A DNA stretch of 64,000 nucleotides, from positions 13,051,495-13,115,494 of the forward strand of contig OZ234502.1 of NCBI GenBank assembly GCA_965153455.1, read 5' to 3'. A program made the position numbers and the translations under genes. The notes under the pieces are model-generated. The model saw nothing but the letters and a program-made list of their open reading frames with translations. It made no database searches and had not been told where the DNA came from. This document shows, piece after piece, positions 49,814 to 63,264 of this stretch. The stretch's first letter is position 1. The number at the start of each line of letters is the position of its first letter. This DNA is from Sphagnum compactum (Eukaryota > Bryophyta > Sphagnopsida > Sphagnales).

Positions 49814-51764
49814 ACCCCAAAATCTTAAAAAGGATTGATTGAATTGGAGACCCATTTTTTAATTTGTTTGGTTTCCACTACATTCATTTCTTATGCTTTG
49901 GGTTCTTTCTTGTTTGGAGGAAGAGACTACTAACCAAACACTAATGCTAAAATCATAGTGAAGTGTGTCAGTTTTACTGGAGTTCTCATGTGGCTGGTTC
50001 CCTGGGACTGCTACAACAAATACAACACCCATCTGTTCGTCCAAGAAATTTACACAGGTACAGTCCAATTTGACACAAATTTTGAGGTGCACGTGAAGGT
50101 CAGAAGAAAAGATGCTAAATTCTGAAAATTTTGAACATATTCCACACCTGTTGTATGATCAGAAAAATTAGTGGCCACAAATTTGTATGCAAGAGTACTT
50201 TCTCTACAACATAGAAAAAGTATTTGTTAGACTTGTGGATTCATGTGGCCGAAATTTTGTGAACTGCAAAGTCCTTAAGGAACATTCAGGTAAAGTTTTA
50301 GGGAAATTAATGATACAAGGATTTTGCAGGAAAGTGTGAGATTAAGCTCTGTTCACAAGCTCTGCATATCTCTATGGTAGAGGCACAGAACTGTATCTCT
50401 GGGCATGGTCAGTTTCCCATCCATCTCTCTCACTCTCTCTCTCTAAGTTTCTGTGAGATCTTTCTACGGATGAGTAATGGCAAAAGTCTCAAGCTTGAAA
50501 TACTTTTGTGGATACCTGTTCCTCTTCTTCTGTGCATGTTTCTACATTTACTCTCGAATCTCAGGGATATGCAAATTTTCTGAAAGGTCTCTTTGAGCGC
50601 CTGGTCTGAGAAAGCTCATGACAAGCCCAAATTTGTGTTCGGGCATATCACCCATTTGCTGATTTAATTGTCTCCTCCAATTGGGAACAAAAGCAGAGTT
50701 TGGTACATGTCCTCTTGTGCCGCAATGGAAATTTGATGATAACCAGGAAACACATCCAGAAATGGAAGGTTATAATACACTATTTGATTGTTGTACTTCA
50801 TCCAAAATATGATCTTGCATTCATCCAAATGAAGGGCTGTATGTGTAGGGGTAAAACCTGACTGAGGCCACAGGCTTTACCGAATGTCTTTCAAGACCTT
50901 CGATTTTTTCTTCGGAAAATGAAATGGTCTATGTTTTGAGCAACATGGCCTCCATTTACACTAGAAATCAGGGGTGTGGTGGTGATGAATGGAACTCAAG
51001 GAGTTGCTGGGTTTCATGAAAGAACCAATAAAGAACCGGCAATTTTCTGGGCAGTTATTTGATTTTTTTGAGAACCGTGGTTACACAAGAATTGGGTATT
51101 TGATTATTTATATCCGTGGTTATTTATCAGAACCCGGCATTTTGAATGTTTGTGATGGCGGTGATTATCGACTCTGATAACCTGGACTGATACCTGACGG
51201 GTATTTGACACGGTTTTTGATACCCACCCAACACTGGAGAACACCAACTGATGGTTTCTTTGTCCAGGGCCACACGAACATTTTTAGGGCCCATTTTGTG
51301 AGAGTCGCAGCAACGAGTTCTAAGAACCACCTTGATAATCAGCGGAGGTCTTTCCCTGTTCTAATAACCGGCCAACATTGGGAAAATTACTTTCATCCAT
51401 CTCGAGCTGCTTATTACTAATAAGCTCCTCTCATATGTATGTCTGTGCTTGTGTGTGCATCACATGTCATGGAGCCATTCCTACCTCTTTAACAGTGGAG
51501 GTCTGTCTATCTATGCCTGTCCAACAATCTCTTGCTACTAGAGCAATTGCCTGCAAAATGAAGGTGAACACATCTTTCAACCCAGATGTAGAACAGAAAT
51601 CTTTCAGCTTCTTCAGTGAGGCCCATTTAGAGTCTACATTTACCCAAGGTGTTGCAACTGGTACTGGACAGAAGCATTGTGTGTGGGTTTATGGTTAAAC
51701 TCTCTAGAGATGGCAATCCCACTGTCCAGCTTATTTTGTTGCGCCAAAAGTAGAGTTGCATTTT
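49814..51764 (+). other. 3' flank of the PLP protein gene
   Basis: The first part probably includes the 3' UTR, but no canonical AATAAA is close to the stop. A CT microsatellite lies at 50424-50443. No further gene recognised. Confidence 0.45.
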
Positions 51765-52035
51765 AATCCCAAGCAGCCTTTTTACTCTTTAACTAGCAAA
51801 ATCTCGCCAAAAAGAGAACTTTAAAATGAAAAAAATTTGAAAATTTTGAAAACAAGGTGATTTTGGAAGGTTTCCATCACCAAAAGTGAGGAATTTTTAA
51901 AAAAAAATCTCCAGATTTCTGTAGTTGTTATGAGTGTCTAGCAACAAATAAAGAAGGTGGATTAAATTTTTTGTATTTCATATCTGGTTTATAGCCAGAT
52001 TTGACTAAATCTTCCTAAGGATGATCGCGCCATTA
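51765..52035 (+). repeat. Dispersed repeat S, copy 1
   Basis: Blocks ACTCTTTAACTAGCAAAATC, GCCAAAAAGA, TTTTGGAAGGTTTCC, TTCATATCTGGTTTATAGCC and GGATGATCGC recur in reverse orientation at 54125-54385, and the last part again at 54390-54480. Confidence 0.6.
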
Positions 52036-53235
52036 TTTCTACATCTTCCAAGTTCTTCTTATGTATGATGCCGCTTGGGCTACACTCAAAAAATTCCTAA
52101 AAATAACGCTGATCCCTAGACTCCTGAAGTGTTTTGGAGGTCAACTTATAGTACAATTGGTCAGATCGTGAAATTTTCTGAAATGTCCTTTACTGACACA
52201 TCTATCAGGAGAATCAATCAATCGACATCAATCAACCACAACTGGATTAACCATAATAAGTGTTACTCACCGAGCGAGCATTGGCCAACCTCCCTAATAC
52301 AACTGCAAACCTTGCAACTGCTGATGTTAACCTTCTTCACCTGATTGATTGGTTCCATGCTGGCTTCCTGCAGAACGTCCCAATCCTTTCTCCTTAGAGG
52401 TCATTGCATGCATTATTTTCACCAAACACCCACTCCACTAAATTGACATGGATTTCCATTTCCCTTTTTGGGGGGCGGAGGGGTGGAATGGGGACTGCAA
52501 GAGTTGAGGGGAGGCAACCCCATTCCCTTCGGTGAGCATGCTGGTTCAAGTCTATGATCACACTCCACATAGCCCAAAAATAATTCTTGAAAGAAAGAAG
52601 TTCAAGTTCTGCTTGCTATATGTCAGTTTAGAATTTCAAAACAAGTCATTTTTGGCTTATCAGACATTTAACTAAGGGTTAAATCACGTGGCATTAAATA
52701 AATTCCTGGGAAAATTTCATTGGGAAAAATGCAGTTATATTCATTCAACATGGGTGTTAGTTCACCCAAGGCCTGAGTGTGAAGCAAGCCAATGTTATTA
52801 ATGAAACACAAGCAATTAAATATTAATTAATACCCTCATGATAAAATTAGTTGCCTTTTCCTTTCCTTTCCAGAAGGTATTTATGCTGGGCACCAGGCCA
52901 ATGTTCCTTATAGGATTCCTGTACACAAAATTCAATGATTTGTATATCTGTTTTGACAAGCTTTTAGGGTTTCTAGAAATAAAAAAATATAAGAACCAAT
53001 GACTGCACCTCTGCAATTATCATCTCATAATCTCTTTCTTGAGTGTGTGACAAGAATTTGATTTGGGCATCAACAGGTATCACAGTAACCCTAGCAAATC
53101 TGTTCATTACAAAAACAAAGTAATCGTCGGATTCTGAAGCTGCACTGAATCAACAAGCCAAATGGGCCCTACACAAATGGGCCTTTGAACCTAACACTTG
53201 TTTCCATTTTGCAGCTGCTAGTAAGCAATCCAACT
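52036..53235. other. Intergenic, nothing recognised
   Basis: AT-rich to mixed DNA with only short open frames and no repeat array. Confidence 0.4.
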
Positions 53236-53600
53236 CATTAGGTCACACGGATATGAATTTCATAACAACTCATTAACGTCATATGGATTTTTCATAACAA
53301 CCCATTGGGTAATACAAATATTTCATAACAACCCATTGGGTAATACAAATATTTCATAACAACCCATTGGGTAATACAAATATTTCATAACAACCCATTG
53401 GGTCATACAAATATTTCATAAGAACCCATTGGGTCATATGGATATGTCATAAGAACCCATTGGGTAATACGGATATTTCATAAGAACCCATTGGGTAATA
53501 CGAATATTTCATAACAACCCATTGGGTCATACGGATATTTCATAACAACCCATTGGGTCATACGGATATTTCATAACAACCCATTGGGTCATAACAACCC
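53236..53600. repeat. 31 bp tandem array, about 12 units
   Basis: Units of 31 bp with the core TTCATAACAACCCATTGGGT then AATACAAATAT or CATACGGATAT. The CATTGGGT block recurs every 31 bases from 53303 to 53582, with two diverged units before. Unit variants (AATACAAAT, CATACGGAT, AAGAACCC) are grouped in blocks, pointing to stepwise expansion. Confidence 0.95.
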
Positions 53601-54124
53601 AGTATTGTTGTTTTGGAGTGGAGGGTTAGGAGTTAGGAGTCATCCATATTTTGTAAAGGAAATGCAACAATTACTACTCCCCCCCATATGTACGCCTCAA
53701 TTGATGGGGAAACACCAACTTAGCACACATTTTCTGACTTGTGAATTGAAGGCTTGGGTTCTTTAGCCAGGCTGGTATGAAATGATTCGTGATGGGTGGG
53801 GACCCCGAAGGAGCCCACGGTTCCACATTTAAGCAGTCTCCGTAATGTGTGAAATAATAATAAGTTGATGGTTGTTCCGCCACACACACATCGTCATTTA
53901 TAACGATGATAAATGTCTGCACACAAAAGCATGAATGTTGCTTGGGTCCCACTCTTTTTGTATTTGTTTGAGGTATGATGATATATGCACTATATGCACA
54001 AGTGTCGTGTATGTAAAATCGTAAACTATGTGCAACTTAGATGTGTACAATAAGGTGTAAATGAAATATTGCAAAAACCCTCAAAGAACCGTCGGTTCTC
54101 TCATGGTTCTTTTAGGGTTTAATT
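53601..54124. other. Intergenic, nothing recognised
   Basis: A small inverted repeat around TTTAGGGTTT and AAAACCCTC lies at 54071-54121, with an inner GAACCGTCGGTTC hairpin. No gene. Confidence 0.4.
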
Positions 54125-54480
54125 ACATCTGGAGAGTGGTGATCATCCCTACAAAAAATTAGCCAAATCTATTTATTAAACCAGATATGAAGTACAAATA
54201 TTTTAATTATCGTTTTATCTTTTGGCTACACGTTTGAAAATCAAATATATAAATCCACAGATTTTTTTACTTACTTTTTTTTTCTCTCACTTCTGGCAAT
54301 TGAAAACCTCCAAAAATCACTTTTGCTTTTTAATATTGATTTGCTTCTTTTTGCCAAGATTTTGTCACTTTAAAGAAAAAGGCTGGTAGGAAGATGTAGA
54401 AAAATTGGCGATCATCACTAGAATAATTTAGCCAAATCTGGCTATAAACCAGATATGAAGCACTGATTTTTTATCTTCCC
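54125..54480 (-). repeat. Dispersed repeat S, copies 2 and 3 (inverted)
   Basis: Reverse complement of 51765-52035. GATCATCCCTACAAA, TTAGCCAAATCT, AACCAGATATGAAGTAC and TTTTTGCCAAGATTTTGTCA appear in reverse order. A second partial copy starts near 54405 with GATCATCACTAGAATAA and ends ACCAGATATGAAGCAC. Confidence 0.6.
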
Positions 54481-54819
54481 TCCAAATATTACATCATTAA
54501 TTATTTTTGTATTTCTAATTTCACCATCTGGATTATTTTCCCTTGGAACCAAAAAACCCCAAATAACATGATTGTGATGGTCATAGGGTTATATGTTGTA
54601 CTTGGATTTTGATCAACAATCTAATCCATCATGTAGGTTGGGGTTAATGACATATTAATAACATATAATTATTATTTTTGTTAATATGAATTATGGGTTG
54701 ATGTTTTCACATACCAGAATGGGCAATTCTTTCTTTGATTGTGGTTTTTTTTCAAAAAAATGCATGGAACCGCAATTATCAACAAAATCAAAGAATTGAA
54801 CCCACACCTGTTCAAATGA

Positions 54820-54965
54820 GCAACAATTAAAATAGGAAATGTTTCGTGAACTTGTGAAAACATTAACTTGCAGTCCATAGTAACATTATCCTGGTGAACA
54901 TTCCTCAAAATATGGTGCCAAATGAAAACTACATTTCTTTTCTAGTCTCTCACATTACGGGTAGT
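54820..54965. repeat. Solitary diverged copy of the 78 bp repeat from 37390-37745
   Basis: Shared blocks are GAAATGTTTC, GGTGAACATTCCTCAAAAT and TGCCAAATGAAAACTACATT, matching the array's last unit and its right flank (AACTACATTGTTCC). The array therefore grew inside a dispersed element. Confidence 0.55.
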
Positions 54966-55044
54966 GTCAATATATTCAGTGTGCATGGAAAATTACATGT
55001 TAGAATGTTGACCATACCTCTTATGCTTTGCATTAATTAGATAA

Positions 55045-55530
55045 GGTGCCTCTCAAGTTCTTTTTTTTTTTTTTTGCAATGAGCCACTTTGATTGGCCCA
55101 TCACTCATACAAAATGAAACTACGGAGGCTCTCAAAATGGAAGGTCCTATTAAGAAGCGTAAAGTACCTTTCCTTTGGCCCACCTTTATAGTTTAACATT
55201 TGTCAAAGCATATGGGATAAAAGTGAGGTGCTATTGGGAACACTTTGTTATGACCCTTCTCCCCCTTTCCCCCCCAATTCACATTTGTGTAAGTAAGTGT
55301 AAATAGTTAGCTTCATATGTCTTAGTGTAAAACCATGTAAATCCATTTTAGATCATGTAAAATTATGTATTTACTTTCACCCATTGCATAAATCTATCTA
55401 AATTTGAACGAAACATGTCAACATGGGTGTCAATGAATATAGCATTCCCAAAGTTTCATAAGTCTTTTAAGATGGGCCAAATCAAAGTGGCCCATCAGTA
55501 ACCATAACAAGAAAAAAACCAAAGCTTTAA
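55045..55530. mobile_element. Candidate TIR element of about 480 bp
   Basis: The left end has a T-run, then GAGCCACTTTGATTGGCCCA and, some bases on, AATGAAACT. The right end reads the same as reverse complement: GGTTTTTTTC, then GGGCCACTTTGATTTGGCCC and TATGAAACT. Similarity runs over about 45-80 bases. No target duplication could be fixed and there is no ORF. Confidence 0.5.
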
Positions 55531-58500
55531 GATGCATCATAACTAATTAAGCTAATTGCTATGAATCATAATAACACCCAAGCTCTTGCAAAGCATACTA
55601 AGGTAAAAAACGGTGATGTTCAAAGTTAAGAATGGAAATTATATTTTAAGCAATGAGATGGGGCAACATATATCCAATATGCTTCCAAACACATCCATCA
55701 TCGAACATCAACCCATATCTTACTCCTTTTTTTTCATTTAAAACAATTTTCATGACTATGAGTGCAACAAGTGGAGGTCTACAATACCTTTATGAACTCC
55801 AAAGGCAAAAGAACAATGAAAAAGAAGCATGAAAAGAACAAGTTGTCTAAATCACAAAATGTTTGAAAAATTTCATTAGACCTCCCCACTTACTTTCAAA
55901 CCCCATATCTTCCTTTTTGTCTATGTTGAGGAATCTAAAAAGCTATGGGTGTATCAATTAAAGTTTTACAAAAACTCTTTGAATCCCAAAGGCAAGAAGA
56001 CAATGTCCAAAGATTTTGCATTCCAAATCATAAAATATTTTAACACACCCATCATTGAACATTAACCCACCTTACTTTGAAACCTTGGATTTTCTTCATT
56101 TCTTGTTTTCTTAAGTGATCTTCGTGGCTATAAGTGAGTCAAGTGGGTAATTACAAGATCATTGAACTCCAAAAACAATGAAGGAACGCCCAAGGATTTT
56201 AAGCTTTGTTCACACATTAAATGTTCAATCACCAACCTATTTATGTTGTTCCCAACAACACCACAATTTGTCTCATATCCACAAAAATGTGGGCTTGTTT
56301 GGTATAGAGGTGGGCTAAAGGGAGGCACTTTTCCACAACACCTTATTGGTAGTAAAAGCTTCAATTTAGGAACCATAAAAAATATTAGATTGTTTTCCAT
56401 GAAGGGTTAGTCAAAGTGGTCATTGCAAAAAAAAAACACTGAGCTTTGGGTTGTGATCACATTGAGATGCACCCACAACTAATTAATATGATTACAAATA
56501 GGTATAATCATAAAGAGTATATGATATATACATCTACACATGCACACCCCAAAACATTTACATGGGGTTGTGTAAATGTAAAAAAACTTATTTATATGGC
56601 AAGTAAAATTTTACGCTTAATTAGTTTTACAAATAAGGTATATGTGTCTTTATATTTCGCACACAACATTAATTAAAATCATGAATCCACAACAAGTTTA
56701 TAGAAGCTTAATATTGCAACAAGCTTAGCAACAATGCAATTTCAAGGCAAACTTTAGAAAATGCCTAACACACAATGGAACCAAAAGAAGGGTGAATAAA
56801 TTGGTCAAATAAAAAAATAATTAAAAATAATTTTTAGTCTCATTTTGAGGTTAGGTTAGTCATGAAAGGTATTAATAATTGTGACAAAGGTCACATGAAT
56901 ATTGATCAATAGTTTTACAAGGTGTTGCCAAGTTAACACATAGCACAACAAGTTGTAACCAATGTTTGATTTTTCATGTTTTAGAATCAAAAAATCTACT
57001 AATGTTACAAATATTTAATGTAATTACATCATTATGTTTCTAATATTTTATGGAAACAAGTGTTATGATTTGGAATGAATCTAATGAAAATAAAAATATT
57101 CAAAATCATTGTAATTATTGCTTTAAAATCATTCCAATTTTCTTTATTGTTTGAGAGATTTTTGAAACATGACATATTCTATTTGTACATAATTGTATGA
57201 TTTGCAACATACTTTTACATCATAAGAAATTTTAATAATTTTTTTCAACTTACAAATTGGAATATTTTGGGAATACTCTAGGATGAACATTCACCAAAGG
57301 GAGCAAGTGTGCGTTTGTGTTAACATGGAAACACCCTATATTCAAATGTTATTTGCTAGTTGTCATCAAGCCAATAGGTGAAATGGTGAGGACCACATTT
57401 AAAAGTTGAAGGATAAGAATAGTTCCATCAGTGACATGCACAACATATTTTGGATGAAGGAAAACACTAATATGTCAATTTGGACTAGAAAATCATGTTT
57501 GGGCCAATAAATTTGTACAATATGTATTGTTTGTAAAAGGATTGGATAATACAATGATTGTTTTTTATTGACCCAAGTTAATGACTTTAAATAATTTCTC
57601 ACCTTATATTGTCACATTTTCCCTCTTTATGGTTGTAGAGTGGGAAACAATAATACACCATGTTAGATGCATGATAAACATTCATATAAAAATAAAAGGT
57701 ATGGGTGGAACTATTTTAAGAAAATTTGATCCACCTACAACTTCAATTTGGGTTTCAATTTAGATTTGTCACATCCAAAACATAAATAAGATGTTCTTCC
57801 CTTCCTCATCCATAAACAAAAAAATTGGATAATATAAAGTGAAAGACATTTTAAATGTCACCTCCCAGACCAATCATTATTGTTGACCAATCAAAAAAAA
57901 TGAACAACAATCCTTTCATAAATTTATTGCACTTTTAAATAACTAGTGTTTTTTTAGGGCCCTAACATATATGCATTTTTTCAAGCCCAATGTAATATTT
58001 TGGGTGAATCCATTGAATTTGAATGTTGTATTTCAACCAAATTTTTTAGTTTAAAATGTTTTACAATTACTGTTGAAGATGTTTAAAAGTTACCTTAAAA
58101 TGCAACCGTGTTGACCTTGCCCTTCGAAGTGCAAGATTTACTTAAGATTTTTTTTTTACTAAAAAAATCATAAAATATATGACATGCAATTTTTTTAAGT
58201 AAAGAATTGAAATGGAAGATGTACCATATACAATATATAAATGTCATCCATTGAAATGTAATTCTACATAAGTCAAATATGTTAAAAATTATGTTTTGAT
58301 ATGTCTCATTTTGAATCTTGGCATATACATACAACCTGCCATAATCTGATGAAATAATTATATTTTCTTTAACCCCATGAAACACGTTGTTGGGCACTAA
58401 TTAGTTTGACCAAATTTTGATTAAGTTAAGGAACATTTTTATTGGATAGTAGGGATGTGGTTTGGTGAGATAATGGCTAGCATGAAAAAGGGAAGAATTA

Positions 58501-61500
58501 TGCATAACCTTAGGGTCTAGGAAGGTGGGGATAAAAGCGTATTCACTTTAGATTCCAAGGGAAGGTTGTTTAGATAAGTTAAGGAAATGTGAGTTGATTA
58601 ACCTAGGACATGATAAAAATTGTTTTATTTTGTTCTTGGATTGGTTAATGCACATGTTAACATGTAGCAAAAGAGGAGGGTAGCTAAATTTAGGATCCTT
58701 CTTATAAGTAACTAAGTTTAATTTGAGGTAAAATAGGTTGTATTCTATTTGTCAAGTTTTATTTGTTGACCTTTTTCATAGTTTTGAATGCATTGAACAT
58801 TCGTGAGAGCTTTGGGATTGATAGTTGGGTATGATGTGAAAAAAGTTGTGAAAGCTTACGAGGTTGTTTATTCATGAAGGAATGAATCCCTAGGTGAACT
58901 CAAGTGAGGAGTCAAGCTTGAAAGAATGGAGGAGGTGGTATGATTCAGTGGCAAGGAAGGTGGTAGCAATGGTTCAAGGTTTTTTCATGAGGAAAACTAC
59001 TCAAAGCAACAAAGAGGCAACATGAAGGCAAACAAATAAGAGTTATTGAGTGGGGAAAGTCTAGGAAGTAAGGAAGATGATGAATAAAAAAGGAAAAGGA
59101 AGAAGACCAAGAAGGGTTTACTTTTTGGAGGGAGAGATCTTCCTCTTAAAATGTTTTTATTTATAGGTCTTGTTTAGGAGGAGCTTTGATGTACTTGGCA
59201 CTTTGGAAGGGAGTTCATGTGTTTGGGTTTCATTTTAAAGAATGCTTTTCCACTTAAAGTTAAGATGTTCTTGAGGAAGTGTATAGTGGGATGTTATTTG
59301 GACATATTAGTTTAACAATTGAAGAAATGTTAAAATAGGACAACATTATGATGATGCTAAGATACTTGATGACACAAAAAGGAAGTAGAATGGTTGAAAA
59401 GGAAAATTTGAATGTTTGAAACCTTTGAATGTGTGCATTCAATCATTGAGTAGGAAGAGGGTAAGTAGGAAGTCTAGTTGCACATGCAAGTTGTTGTTTC
59501 ACTCCTATGCTCCTATCTTTATTGTCTAGTAATTAGAAGGTGGGTGATGGAATGATTAATGTCACTTGAGATAACGATGAGGGTTGTGCTTGTTGTTTGA
59601 GTATGAATGAGCTTGGTAAATAAATTATGTATGTGGGGTTTATCATGGTAGGTTACATTTGTTGTTAAAGGGTTGTAAGATGTGTGTGGGCGTAGTTTTA
59701 TCTTGTTTAATTGGTGTTTAAAAGACAATATTAGAAAAGAACAAGTTGAACGTATGAAAAAGATAAGGAGAAACAAACCATGAACATATTTGGATGACCT
59801 TATATTTCCTCACCCCATTTGCCCCAATTGAACTAATCCAAATTAAATTTGAATTCGTAAACTAGTGAAGAAAGGGAATAAAGGTTTTTTTTATTTTAAA
59901 AGGGATATTATTTGTAACACCTTTCAAATATTCTTTGAAAGATGAAAAAATGGCCCAAACTTAAAAACATTTTAGCATCCTAAATTCACGCTTAAAACAT
60001 TTAGTCTACAAAGAACACATTATTATTACCATCATTATTAAACTTCAAGAACAAAATATTTTAAAATGCACTTTGCTGGGAAGGACTCATTAGGTTTAAT
60101 TCCCTTCAAGATTGAAAGCTTACCAATACATATGCTTGAATATTGAACCTTATTAAGAATTCATGGTTGGAAATGGTTTCAATTTCAGTCGACAAACTTG
60201 GCCAAAATAGTTGTTGCATATTCTAAACTCACCCATTTGCAGCTGCCAAAATACAATGGCAATAAGAAAGTGGTACAAAATGTGAACTATATCCCTTTTG
60301 CAAGCAAACCCTAGAATGACATAGTCACATAAGAGTGATTGCTGAAGACTTGTTAACCTAGGAAATAAACATGATTTGTGCCAATTTTATCATGACTTGT
60401 CCCAAAGAGGTGAAGTAAACATTGAAATAAAGAAGACAAGTAAAGGTTTCAACAATTTAATGACACATTATCTTAACACAAGATTTGGACATTATGAAAA
60501 GTAGCTGCTACAAAGCTGGCAAGGTGATGAGAATTTAAATATAAATATATATATATATATAGTCATTGATTAAAAGATCAGCACCTTGATATGTTGAAAA
60601 CTAATAAACCATCCACATGAAAATATCATGCTTATTATTAGTATCTTTGATGTCTACCTTTAATTTAAATTCTGATATAACATATTCAACTTGATGGCAC
60701 CCAACCTCATACATCCATTCCATTAGTATATAGGCTAGTAAAATTGGCATGATACTCTAACCATTTGCACAAACATGAATTTTTCAAGGTCAAGAGTAAC
60801 CTTACCTTAGGCTACCACATGGTTATTGACACATCTACCTTATTTTAGACTCACAAAAGCCCCTCCCCACCCAATTAGTGTTTTGTTCTCTGACAAGTTT
60901 TTGGGTCATTTTTTAATGAAAAATTTGGGAAAAGCTTGATGAAAAAATTTATCTTGAAAAATTCGACTAATTTTTTCTATTTTTTATAACGAATAAAAAT
61001 AGAAAATTATTTTGGGTATCTCAAAATTGGACCCCAAAAAACCAAAAAAAAAAAACCCTGATTCCAATGTGATAAAAAGTTGACTTGTGTTTGTCTCTTC
61101 ACTACCCCCAACAAAACAGGACTTTAACAAATCATGCCAAAAACTGCAAGGAAAAAGGCATAGCAGCTGACATGAGCAGTCTCTGTTTTTTCAGGACAAA
61201 TTTTGTGGTTTTTCTTACCAAAAAAAAGTGAGAAAAATGTGGAAAAGACTTTTTTTTCTAGTGTAAATTTAACTAATTTTTCTTTTCTTTTTTTGAAAAA
61301 TTCTCCAAATTCTGGATATCACAAAATTGGGGGAGAAAAAAAAAAAAAACAAACAAACAAACAAAACCATGAGTTACAAAATTAAAAATTGGACAATTTT
61401 TTTCTCTCTTTTTTTCCCCCATTTTTCTTCTTCTTCTTCTTCAATCCTGTCAGGTTCCCCTGTGGTTGATTAACACAAAAGAATCCAAAAAAAATTCATT

Positions 61501-61945
61501 TGGAAGAAGAAATGTGTGAAGAAATGTTGTGAAGAATGAATTTGTGAAGATTCAGTGTGTGTGCAGCATTTGTGATTTCTTCTTCCCATTTCATCAAAAC
61601 CCAGTTTTGTCAGATTTTTTGCAGAAGAAGAACAAGAAGAAGAAGAAGAAGAAGAACAACAACAACAACAAAATGTCTGCCCTGCAGTTGGCAGTGCAAG
61701 AGAAAATTTATAAAAATAATAAAAATCAACAACCAATATGCAGCATATAAGCAATCTGGCTCAAACCTTGTGATGCCCATGGAGAAATCTTACATGAACA
61801 TTCAAGCAGCAGCAGCAGCAGCTGCAGAGCTCCCACTCCAGGTTTCTAACTTCTGATGGGTATGGGTGAAAAGATGGATCATCCTCTTGTGTGATGAGTG
61901 TGCAATGTTTGTTTGTGTTGTTGTGTTGTTTGTGTACACTAAGTG

Positions 61946-61978
<33 letters not shown>

Positions 61979-62220
61979 GTTTTGTTTTTTTTGCATAAGC
62001 AGTATTAAAGCGACTGTGCACTTTGCTTTGTCGTGCATTTCCTTTCAATAAATGTAAACCTACTTTGCAGTAAGTAAAGCTTTTAAGAGCTTTGCAGCTT
62101 TTCACACAAGCTCATTAAGAAGAACACCCCCGCCCATCTGTGCTTCTTTCCCAATGCAGCAGCTAGCATTCAAAGCTGCACAGCAAAGCTTTGCTCTACT
62201 CCCTGGGCCTTGCAGCCAGG
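55531..62220. other. Long AT-rich intergenic region, no gene recognised
   Basis: No conserved protein can be read on either strand. Notable small features are a TA run at 60545-60561, a GAA run plus CAA run at 61626-61670, a GCA run at 61806-61823, a GT microsatellite of about 14 units at 61948-61975 and AATAAA at 62047. From about 61500 the composition becomes more genic; the 25-codon frame at 61779-61856 (MEKSYMNIQ plus Ala run) is too short to call. Confidence 0.45.
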
Positions 62221-62230
62221 TTTATATATA
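62221..62230 (+). promoter_or_regulatory. TATA box of the PDF1-like gene
   Basis: TTTATATATA followed by CACAACCC, about 225 bases before the ATG, giving a leader of about 200 bases. This is the clearest TATA box in the window. Confidence 0.65.
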
Positions 62231-62454
62231 CACAACCCTTCTCACGATAGAAATTGTGGCCATACACACAATTTGCTGCAGCTGGTTGTCTCTAGAGCAC
62301 CCATAAGCCTCTCTACTTTCTCCGAGCGCAATTCTGAGAGATTTGCTACTGAATCCCTGCATTGTGACTTCTTCTGTTTTGCAGAAGTTGTTTCTGAGAA
62401 GGAACTGCTGTGATTCCCTCCCAAGAGGGTGGTTTTCTGTTTTTTGTAGTAGTC

Positions 62455-63264
62455 ATGGGGAGACTTGAGCTGGTTTTGAAGGTCTTGGTCTGCTTGTTTT
62501 TTATTGCTGCAGTTGCTGTTGTCGTTTCTGCAGACCAACAGCAGCATGAGGATTCCGTAGCTCATGCAGCAGCAAGCTCGGCGACAAGCTCGGATGCGAA
62601 ATTCTTCGGTGGTGGTCACGAGGAATGGTCTTACAGTTCTCCTTCACCTTACAGCGGCTCTAGTCCTCTCATCCCTGTCTATGGGCCGTCCTCCGGCGCC
62701 TCGCCGTCGTCTGGACCCGGCACTTGCGAGTGAGTTTTTGCCGCTGTCACAGACGTGATCATGCAGCCAAAGTCTTTTGCAAGGATTTGCATTCCGCAGT
62801 TGAGAAGCCTCTAGTATCTCAGGAACTTGAAGCAGGTCCAATTGTGGCGTTGTTGTTGTTGTCGTTGTGTTTTTTTCCCCCCCTAACATGAATCTTTCTG
62901 CGTGCGTGGGTGTGCTTCTGGTCTTGACAACAGTTTCTGGTCTTCACACACCAGCAGCCTGCCAAGCTTCATGAGTATCTTCGACACCATTGTGGAACTT
63001 TTCGGACTTTTGACTTCGGGCACATTCGGTTCTTCCACCACTCTTCTGCAGGCATTGACCAACACCAGGCCTGACGCGTATGGAGCTTTGCTGCGTCAGG
63101 GCTCTGCTGCGCTCATCAACTCTTACAATTCTCCCTCTTTCGCTTACTCTCCTCAGCAAGTACGAGACAGTTTCAATGCCGCTTTGTTCTCGGAGCCTGC
63201 AGCTGCAGTTCAGGCCGTCCGCTTCGAGAACGCCAACCGTGGCTACGTTCTCAGAGCGCCGTGA
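62455..63264 (+). CDS. PROTODERMAL FACTOR 1-like secreted protein
   Basis: Two exons, 62455-62729 and 62934-63264 (GTGAGT donor, CAG acceptor), giving 201 residues. Residues 1-26 are a signal peptide with a long hydrophobic core (LVCLFFIAAVAVVVSA). A short Ser/Pro/Gly region follows (about 55-88: SPSPYSGSSP, GPSSGASPSSGPG), much shorter than the Pro-rich repeats of seed-plant PDF1. The C-terminal domain (89-201) has GTCDFWSSH, whose Asp is restored by splicing, then LPSFMSIFDTIVELFG, LLQALTNTRPDAYGALLRQG and PQQVRDSFNAALFSE. PDF1 proteins are extracellular and in seed plants mark the L1/epidermal layer; that role is an inference here. Strongly GC-rich against its flanks. Confidence 0.9.

Noticed and set aside
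53236-53600. CRISPR array
   Set aside because: The repeat unit is contiguous with no unique spacers; it is a eukaryotic minisatellite.
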